Below, one piece after another: positions 55,289 to 64,000 of a DNA stretch of 64,000 nucleotides. The stretch is taken from contig CM019827.1 in assembly GCA_009763385.1 (NCBI GenBank), positions 118,305,964 through 118,369,963 on the forward strand, read 5' to 3'. The notes beneath the pieces were generated by a model. That model saw nothing but the letters and a program-made list of their open reading frames with translations. It searched no databases and had not been told where the DNA came from. Within the stretch, counting starts at the first letter, position 1. Every line of letters starts with the position of its first letter. Both the position numbers and the translations under genes were made by a program. The DNA is from Coix lacryma-jobi var. lacryma-jobi (taxonomy: Eukaryota; Streptophyta; Magnoliopsida; Poales; Poaceae).

Positions 55289-58200
55289 TGGCCAAACCCG
55301 CGCGGATGCGCCGGCCTCCTCCTTTTTCGGCCGATTTTTCCGTTAACGCTAGTACACGGCCTATTTCTACCCCATCGTCCCCCTCCCAGCGCCCGGTTCG
55401 CCCTAAGGACGGAAGCCTCGCGCGCTGGAAACACATGGGGCGTCTTGGGCACCCCGCTAGCTATCCGCGACTGTGGCCAAACCCGCGCGGACAAGCCGGC
55501 CTCCTCCATTTTCAGCCGATTTTTCCGTTAACGATAGTACACGGCTTATTTCTACCCCATCGTCCCCCTCCCGGCGCCCGGTTCGCCCCAAGGACGGAAG
55601 CCTCACGGGATGGAAACGCATGGGGCGTCTTGGGCACCCCGCTAGCCATCCGCGACTGTGGCCAAACCTGCCCGGACGCGCCGGCCTCCTCTGTTTTCGG
55701 CCGATTTTTCTGTTAACGCTAGTACACGGCCAATATCTACCCCATCGTCCCCCTCCCGGCGCCCGGTTCGCCCAAAGGACGGAAGCCTCACGCGCTGGAA
55801 ATGCATGGGGCGTCTTGGGCACCCCGCTAGCTATCCGCGACTGTGGGCAAAACCGCGCGGACGCGCCGGCCTCCTCCGTTTTCGGCCGATTTTTCCGTTA
55901 ACGCTAGTACACGGCCTATTTCTACCCCATCGGTCCCCTACCGGCGCCCGGTTCGCCCCAAGGACGGAAGCCTCGTGCGCTGGAAATGCATGGGGCGTCT
56001 TGGGTACCCCGCTAGCTATCCACGACTGTGGCCAAACCCGCGCGGATGCGCCGGCCTCCTCTGTTTTCGGCCGATTTTTCCGTTAACGCTAGTACACTGC
56101 CTATTTCTACCCCATCGTCCCCCTCCCGGCGCCCGGTTCGCCCCAAGGACGGAAGCCTCGCACGCTGGAAACGCATGGGGCGTCTTGGGCACCCCGCTAG
56201 CTATCCGCGACTGTGGCCAAACCCGCGCAGACGCGCTGGCCTCCTCCGTTTTCGGCTGATTTTTCCGTTAACGCTAGTACACGGCCTATTTCTACCCCAT
56301 CGTCCCCCTCCTGGCGCCCAGTTCGCCCCAAGGATGGAAGCCTCGCGCGCTGGAAACGCATGGGGCGTCTTGGGCACCCCGCTAGCTATCCGCGACTGTG
56401 GCCAATCCCGCGCGGACGCGCCGGACTCCACCGTTTTCGGCCGATTTTTCCGTTAACGCTAGTACACGACCTATTTCTACCCCATCGTCCCCATCCCGGC
56501 GCCCGGTTCGCCCCAAGGACGGAAGCCTCGCGCACTGGAAATGCATGGGGCGTCTTGGGCACCCCGCTAGCTATCCGCGACTGTGGCCAAACCCGCGCGG
56601 ACGCGCCGGCCTCCTCCGTTTTCGGCCGATTTTTCCGTTAACGCTAGTACACGGCCTATTTCTACCTCATCGTCCCCCTCCCGGCGCCCGGTTCGCCCCA
56701 AGGACGGAAGCCTCGTGCGCTGGAAACGCATGGGGCGTCTTGGGCACCCCGCTACCTATCCGCGACTATGGGCAAACCCGCGCGGACGCGCCGGCCTCCT
56801 CCGTTTTCGGCCGATTTTTCCGTTAACGATAGTACGTGGCCTATTTCTACCCCATCCTCCCCCTCCCGGCGCCCGGTTCGCCCCAAGGACGGAAGCCTCG
56901 CGCGCTGGAAACGCATGGGGCGTCTCGGGCACCCCGCTAGCTATCCGCGACTGTGGCCAAACCCGCGCGGACGCGCCGGCCTCCTCTGTTTTCGGCCGAT
57001 TTTTCCGTCAACGCTAGTACACGGCCTATTTCTACCCCATCATCCCCCTCCCGGCGCCCGGTTCGCCCCAAGGACGGAAGCCTCGCGCGCTGGAAACGCA
57101 TGGGGCGTCTTGGGCACCCCGCTAGCTATCCGCGACTGTGGCCAAACCCACGCGGACGCGCCGGCCTCCTCCGTTTTTGGCCGATTTTTCCGTTAACGCT
57201 AGTACACGGCCTATTTCTACCCCATCGTACCCCTCCCGGCGCCCGGTTCGCCCCAAGGACGGAAGACTCGCGCGCTGGAAACACATGGGGCGTCTCGGGC
57301 ACCCCGCTAGCTATCCGCGGCTATGGCCAAACCCGCGCGGACGCGCCGACCTCCTCCGTTTTCGGCCGATTTTTCCGTTAACGCTAGTACATGGCCTATT
57401 TCTACCCCATCGTCCCCCTCCCGGCGCCCGGTTCGCCCCAAGGAAGGAAGCCTCGCGCGCTGGAAACGCATGGGGCGTCTTGGGCACCCCGCTAGCTATC
57501 CGTGACTTTGGCCAAACCCGCGCGGACGCGCCGGCCTCCTCCGTTTTCGGCCGATTTTTCCATTAACGCTAGTACACGACCGATTTCTACCCCATCGTCC
57601 CCCTCCCGGCGCCTGGTTCGCCCCAAGGACGGAAGCCTCGCATGCTGGAAACGCATGGGGCGTCTTGGGCACCCCGCTAGCTATCTGTGACTATGGCCAA
57701 ACCCGCGCAGACGCACCGGCCTCCTCCGTTTTCGGCCGATTTTTCCGTTAACGCTAGTACACTGCCGATTTCTACCCCATCGTCCCCCTCCCGGCGCCCG
57801 GTTCGCCCCAAGGACGGAAGCCTCGCGCGCGGGAAACGCATGGGGCGTCTTGGGCACCCCGCTAGCTATCCGCGACTGTGGCCAAACCCGCGCGGACGCG
57901 CCCGCCTCCTCTGTTTTCGGCCGATTTTTCCGTTAACGCTAGTACACTGCCTATTTCTACCCCATCGTCCCCCTCCCGGCGCCCGGTTCGCCCCAAGGAT
58001 GGAAGACTCGCGCGCTGGAAACGCTTGGGGCGTCGGGCACCCCGCTAGCTATCCGCGGCTGTGGCCAACCCGCGCGGACGCGCCGGCCTCCTCTGTTTTC
58101 GGCCGATTTTTACGTTAACGCTAGTACACGGCCTATTTCTACCCCATCGTCCCCCTCCCGGCGCCCGGTTCGCCCCAAGGACGGAAGCCTCAACTCGCGC

Positions 58201-61200
58201 GCTGGAAACGCATGGCGCGTCTCGGGCACCCCGATAGCTATCCGCGACTGTGGCCAAACCCGCACGGACGCGCCGGCCTGCTCTGTTTTCGGCCGATTTT
58301 TACGTTAACGCTAGTACACGGCCTATTTCTACCCCATTGTCCCCCTCCCGGCGCCTGGTTCGCCCCAAGGACGGAAGCCTCGCGCGCTGGAAACGCATGG
58401 GGCATCTTGGGCACACCGGTAGCTATCCGCGACTGTGGCCAAACCCGCGCGGACGCGCCGGCCTCCTCCGTTTTCGGCCGATTTTTCCGTTAACGCTAGT
58501 ACACGGCCTATTTCTACCCATCGTCCCCCTCCCGGCGCCCGGTTCGCCCAAGAACGGAAGCCTCGCGCGCTGGAAACGCATGGGCGTCTTGGGCACCCAG
58601 CTAGCTATCCGCGACTGTGGCCAACCCGCGCGGAGCGCCGGCCTCCTCCGTTTTCGGCCGATTTTTCCGTTAACGCTAGTACACGGCCTATTTCTACCCC
58701 ATCGTACCCCTCCCGGCGCCCGGTTCGCCCCAAGCACGGAAGCCTCGCGCGCTGGAAACGCATGGGGCGTCTTGGGCACCCCGCTAGCTATCCGCGACTG
58801 TGGCCAAACCCTCGCGGACGCGCCGGCCTCCACCGTTTTCGGCTGATTTTTCCGTTAACGCTAGTACACATCCTATTTCTACCCCATCGTCCCCCTCCCG
58901 GCGCCCGGTTCACCCCAAGGACGGAAGCCTCGCGCGCTGGAAACGCATGGGGCGTCTTGGGCACCCCGCTAGCTATCCGTGACTGTGGCCAAACCCGCGC
59001 GGACGCGCAGGCCTCCTCCGTTTTCGGCCCGATTTTTCCGTTAACGCTAGTACACGGCCTATTTCTACCCCATCGTCCCCCCCCGGCGCCCGGTTCGCCC
59101 CAAGGACGGAAGCCTCGCGCGCTGGAAACGCATGGGGCGTCTTGGGCACCCCGCTAGCTATCCGCGACTGTGGCCAAACCGTCGCGGACGCGCCGGCCTC
59201 CACCATTTTTGGCTGATTTTTCCGTTAACGCTAGTACACGGCCTATTTCTACCCCATCGTCCCCCTCCCGGCGCCCGGTTCGCCCCAAGGACGGAAGCCT
59301 CGCGCGCTGGAAACGCATGGGGCGTCTTGGGACCCGCTAGCTATCCGCGACTGTGGCCAAACCCGCGCGGACGCGCTGGCCTCCTCCGTTTTTGCCGATT
59401 TTTCCGTTAACGCTAGTACATGGCCTATTTCTACCCCATCGTCCCCCTCTCGGCGCCCGGTTCGCCCAAGGACGGAAGCCTCGCGCGCTGGAAACGCATG
59501 GGGCGTCTTGGGCACCCCGCTAGCTATCCGCGACTGTGGCCAACCCGCGCGGACGCGCCGGCCTCCTCCGTTTTCGGCCGATTTTTCCGTTAACGCTAGT
59601 ACACGGCTTATTTCTACCTCATCGTCCCCCTCCCGGCGCCCGGTTCGCCCCAAGGACGGAAGCCTCGCGCGCTGGAAATGCATGGGGCGTCTTGGGCACC
59701 CCGCTAGCTATCCGCGACTGTGGCCAAACCCGCGCGGACGCGCCGGCCTCCTCCGTTTTTGGCCGATTTTTACGTTAACGCTAGTACACGGCCTATTTCT
59801 ACCTCATTGTCCCCCTCCCGGCGCCCGGTTCGCCCCAAGGACGAAAGCCTCGCGCGCTGGAAATGCATGGGGCGTCTTGGGCACCCCGCTAGCTATCCGC
59901 GACTATGGCCAAACCCGCGCGGACGCGCCGGCCTCCTCCATTTTCGGCCGATTTTTCAGTTAACGCTAGTACACGGCCTATTTCTACCCCATCGTCCCCC
60001 TCCTGGCGCCCGGTTCGGCCCAAGGACGGAAGCCTCGCGCGCTAGAAACGCATGGGGCGTCTTGGGCACCCCGCTAGCTATCCGCGACTGTGGCCAATCC
60101 CGCGCGGACGCGCCGTCCTCCTCCGTTTTCGGCCGATTTTTCCGTTAACGCTAGTACACGGCCTATTTTTACCCCATCGTCCCCCTCCCGGCGCCCGGTT
60201 CGCCCCAAGGATGGAAGCCTCGCGCGCTGGAAATGCATGGGGCGTCTTGGGCACCCCGCTAACTATCCGCGACTGTGGCCAAACCCACGCGGACGCGCCG
60301 GCCTCCTCCGTTTTCGGCCGATTTTTCCGTTAACGCTAGTACACGGCCTATTTCTACCCCATCGTCCCCCTCCCGGCGCCCGTTCGCCCCAAGGACAGAA
60401 GCCTCGCGCGCTGGAAACGCATGGGGCGTCTTGGGCACCCCGCTAGCTATCCGCGACTGTGGCCAAACCCGCGCGGACGCGCCGGCCTCCTCCGTTTTCG
60501 GCCGATTTTTCCGTTAACGCTAGTACACGGCCTATTTCTACCCCATCGTACCCCTCCCGGCGCCCGGTTCGCCCCAAGGACGGAAGACTCGCGCGCTGGA
60601 AACGCTTGGGGCGTCTCGGGCACCCCGCTAGCTATCCGCGACTATGGCCAAACCCGCGCGGACGCGCCGGCCTCCTCCGTTTTCGGCTGATTTTTACGTT
60701 AACGCTAGTACACGGCCTATTTCTACCCCATCGACCCCCTCCCGGCGCCCGGTTCGCCCCAAGGACGGAAGCCTCGCGCACCGGAAACGCATGGGGCTTC
60801 TTGGGCACCCGCTAGCTATCTGCGACTGTGGCCAAACCCGCGCGGACGCGCCGGCCTCCTCCGTTTTCGGCCGATTTTTCCGTTAACGCAAGTACACGGC
60901 CAATTTCTACCCCATCGTCCCCCTCCCGGCGCCCGGTTCGCCCCAAGGACGGACGCCTCGCGCGCTGGAAATGCATGGGGCGTCTTGAGCACCCCGCTAG
61001 CTATCTGCGCCTATGGCCAAACCCGCGCGGACGCGCCGGCCTCCTCTGTTTTTGGCCGATTTTCCGTTAACGCTAGTACACTGCCTATTTCTACCCATCG
61101 TCCCCCTCCCGGCCCGGTTCGCCCCAGGTACGGATCGGGCCGGTAAGATGGTGTAGTGGTGGGCGGAGGACGGAAGCCTCGCGCTGGAAACGCATGGGGC

Positions 61201-62655
61201 GTCTGGGCACCCCGCTAGCTATCCGCGACTGTGGCCAAACCCCGCGCGGACGCGCCGGCCTCCTCCGTTTTCGCCGATTTTTCCGTTAACGCTAGTACAC
61301 GGCCTATTTTCTACCCCATCGTCCCCCTCCCAGCGCCCGGTTCGCCCCAAGGACGGAAGCCTCGCGCGCTGGAAACGCATGGGGCGTCTTGGGCACCCCG
61401 CTAGCTATCCGCGACTGTGGCCAACCCCGTGGACGCGCAGCCTCCTCCGTTTTCGGCGATTTTTTCCGTTAACGCTAGTACATGGCCTATTTCTACCCCA
61501 TCGTCCCCCTCCCGGCGCCCGGTTTGCCCCAAGCATGGAAGCCTCGCGCGCCGGAAACGCATGGGGCGTCTTGGGCACCCCGCTAGCTATCCGTGACTTT
61601 GGCCATACCCGCGCGGACGAGCCGGCCTCCTCCGTTTTCGGCCGACTTTTCCATTAACGCTAGTACACGACCGATTTCTACCCCATCGTCCCCCTCCCGG
61701 CGCCTGGTTCGCCCCAAGGACGGAAGCCTCGCACGCTGGAAACGCATGGGGCGTCTTGGGCACCCCGCTAGCTATCCGCGACTGTGGCGCAAACCCGCGC
61801 GGACGCGCCAGCCTCCTCCGTTTTCGGCCGATTTTTTCGTTAACGCTAGTACATGGCCTATTTCTACCCCATCGTCCCCCTCCCGGCGCCCGGTTCGCCC
61901 CAAGGACGGAAGTCTCGCGCGCCGGAAACGCATGGGGCGTCTTGGGCACCCCGCTAGCTATCCGTGACTTTGGCCAAACCCGCGCGGACGCGCCGGCCTC
62001 CTCCGTTTTCGGCCGATTTTTCCGTTAGCGCTAGTACACGGCCTATTTCTACCCCATCGTCCCCCTCCCGACGCCCGGTTCGCCCCAAGGACGGAAGCCT
62101 CGCGCGCTGGAAACGCATGGGGCGTCTTGGGCACCCCCTAGCTATCCGCGACTGTGGCCAAACCCGCGCGGACGCGCCGGCCTCCTCTGTTTTTGGCCGA
62201 TTTTTCCGTTAACGCTAGTACACTGCCTATTTCTACCCCATCGTCCCCCTCCCGGCGCCCGTTCGCCCCAAGGACGGAAGCCTCGCGCGCTGGAAAACTC
62301 ATGGGGCGTCTTGGGCACCCCGCTAGCTATCCGCGACTGTGGCCAAACCCGCGCGGACGCGCTGGCCTCCTCCATTTTCGGCCGATTTTTCCGTTAACGC
62401 TAGTACACGGCCTATTTCTACCCCATCGTCCCCCTCCCGGCGCCCGGTTCGCCCCAAGGACGGAAGCCTCGCGCGCTGGAAACGCATGGGGCGTCTTTGG
62501 CACCCCGCTAGCTATCCGCGACTGTAGCCAAACCCGCGCGGACGCGCCGGCCTCCTCCGTTTTTGGCCGATTTTTCCGTTAATGCTAGTACACGGCCTAT
62601 TTCTACCCCATCGTCCCCCTCCCGGCGCTCGGTTCGCCCCAAGGACGGAAGCCTC
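55289..62655 (+). repeat. 185-bp satellite, block 4 (about 40 monomers)
   Basis: Monomer spacing is almost exactly 185 bp from 55,289 to about 58,000, with mostly substitutions, many of them C-to-T or G-to-A at CpG. Indels become more frequent from about 58,020. One monomer near 61,127-61,166 carries about 40 bp of unrelated sequence. No gene is seen. Confidence 0.97.
61127..61167 (+). other. ~40-bp foreign insertion in a satellite monomer
   Basis: After CGCCCCA the monomer reads GGTACGGATCGGGCC..., then GTGGTGGGCGGAGGACGG before resuming the normal GGACGGAAGCCTCGC. The near-duplicate GGTACGG/GGACGG at the two edges suggests a repair event with filler DNA or a short duplication. The source of the insert is not recognised. 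Confidence 0.7.
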
Positions 62656-63961
62656 TGTTGGAAATATGCCCTAGAGGTAATCAAAGAGATGATGATATTT
62701 CTATTGTATCCATGATTTATTGTATGTTCATTGAATATCCATTAAATACAACTTGTATTGATTGGCAATTATGTGAATTGTCTGTGAAACTCTTTTACTT
62801 GTATGGTTATTCGATAGTTGTCCCTGATTGGAGTTCATGTGAGGACACACATGAATATTAGATCAGCACTTGTATTAGTGGATGACTATGTTTCACAAGT
62901 CATAGACATGGAGATGTCAAACTAATAATGTGGGCACATGTATGACATGGGGCTGGACTGACCAACGTGAGATATCTATTATCTCTTTACACTCATGTAC
63001 GTTATGTCCTTCGACCTGAGATTGTGGTATGTTCTCAAGATGTGAAATCGACGTACTTAGGGACTATCAAACGCTACTTCATAATAGGGTAGTCATAAAG
63101 ATAGTCTTCGGTTTGTCAGGAAGTATGCTGTGAGACATAGACGATCAAGATGGGATTTGCCCCCTCCGTGAGAGAGAGATATCTCTGGACCACTCAAATG
63201 ATTGGATCATAAAATGCATGGTCGGTGGCTTAGGTTAGTGTTAACCTATGAGTTGGACCAAATATTGTGTGGCAAGGGAATTCGTATATGTGATCGTGGT
63301 GGTTCGTCAGATATGATCTTTGTGTATACATAGGAGTTACACGTCTTGCTAGAGGCTGTCAACTATCGGGCGAGTAGGAGTACTCGGGCCGTGTCTATGT
63401 GTGCGTGAACCCATAGGGTCGCACGCTTAAGGGGTTGGAAGCCTGATTCGAGTTGCTCGAGTCAGACCGGGATTAGGGTTTGCTAATGGGCCTCCAGGTC
63501 GGTGGGCTCATTAGGGACGCCTATATAAAGAGGGGTGGGGCGACCAGGTTTGAACACACATCAATTGTTGACAGCCGTCGCCCACCCCACGCCCGCACCT
63601 ATTGCTCCTCGCAGACCTAGCAGTCTGGAGGCGTGACGCTTCCTCCCTGTACGTGTGGATACCTCGGAGGTGCTGCATCTAGAGCACAAGGACGAACCGC
63701 ACGTGGAGACGTGAAGGACGGACGTGAACATCTACACGGCATCGCTGCGACGCGCACGTCTACACCCGAGACATCTTTCGGCTGCACCTGCGCGTCTAGT
63801 GGTAATCCCGTGATCTATAACTAGTAGTAGTTCCTGGTTTATGGGGTCGTAAATTTTTGCGTTCTGCTAACTCAGCAGAAGCGTTCGGCTAACGTAGCGG
63901 AAACATTTTCGGCTACCACAGCGGTAGCATTCGGCTAGTGTAGCATCTCCATAACCCTTCA
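62656..63961 (+). mobile_element. Solo LTR of an Angela/BARE-type Ty1/copia element
   Basis: It starts TGTTGGAAATATGCCC, the characteristic start of Angela/BARE/Wis LTRs, and ends CATAACCCTTCA (1,306 bp). Flanks are GCCTC on the left (62,651-62,655) and GCCCC on the right (63,962-63,966), a target-site duplication with one change. There is no internal domain, so unequal recombination has left one LTR. A TATATAAAG box lies at 63,522-63,530. The end region (63,850-63,945) has repeated CGGCTANNNTAGCG-like short inverted motifs. ORFs within it are not genes. Confidence 0.9.
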
Positions 63962-64000
63962 GCCCCGTGCGCTGGAAACGCATGGGGCGTCTTGGGCGCC
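63962..64000 (+). repeat. 185-bp satellite, block 5 (partial monomer at window edge)
   Basis: GTGCGCTGGAAACGCATGGG and CGTCTTGGGCGCC continue the satellite where the Angela-type solo LTR interrupted it, showing that the array extends beyond the window. Confidence 0.9.

Noticed and set aside
2045..62655. Assignment of the satellite as centromeric, knob or telomeric
   Set aside because: It shows no resemblance to CentC, the 180-bp knob unit or TTTAGGG repeats as I know them, and no centromere-specific retrotransposon is present.

Overview
The window is grass (Poaceae) repeat DNA with no recognisable host gene. It is a GC-rich, CpG-rich tandem satellite of about 185 bp (about 20.7 kb, roughly 112 monomers) broken into blocks by LTR retrotransposons. 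The grass assignment rests on the element families: an Angela/BARE-type copia LTR, a SIRE/Opie-type copia LTR, a Tekay/Del chromovirus with LTRs over 4 kb, and Grande-like Tat elements. I do not recognise the satellite, so neither species nor chromosomal position can be named.

Layout: 1-2,044 is the 3' end of a Tat element (copy A, plus strand) with a 736-bp 3' LTR and part of an antisense accessory gene. 2,045-12,603 is satellite block 1, which holds a ~3.5-kb segmental duplication. 12,609-23,007 is a non-autonomous, LARD-like element with LTRs of 4.0 and 5.1 kb around a 1.3-kb non-coding interior. 23,008-23,574 is satellite block 2. 23,575-38,563 is a complete-length Tekay-type chromovirus on the minus strand. 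38,564-40,745 is satellite block 3. 40,746-55,288 is a full-length Tat element (copy B, minus strand) carrying a nested SIRE-type solo LTR at 48,506-50,487. 55,289-62,655 is satellite block 4. 62,656-63,961 is an Angela-type solo LTR. 63,962-64,000 is satellite again. Target-site duplications support most boundaries.

All element coding regions carry frameshifts and some stops, so none is intact as read. Single-base indels are also common in the satellite and LTRs, so part of this may be sequencing error.

The most interesting signal is in the accessory genes. The Tekay element has an extra sense-strand ORF between its primer-binding site and gag. It opens with a near copy of the histone H3 N-terminal tail (16 of 21 residues), followed by a long coiled coil and an acidic C-terminus. 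The unrelated Tat elements carry an antisense, intron-containing accessory gene with its own TATA box; its product opens with MARLKQTAR (H3 tail 1-8 with one change), followed by a Transposase_28-like region, an acidic run and a coiled coil. Between Tat copies A and B the tail codons differ at four synonymous and no non-synonymous positions. Two retrotransposon lineages in one array therefore appear to encode H3-tail mimics on similar scaffolds. I know of no published description of this, but I could not search.
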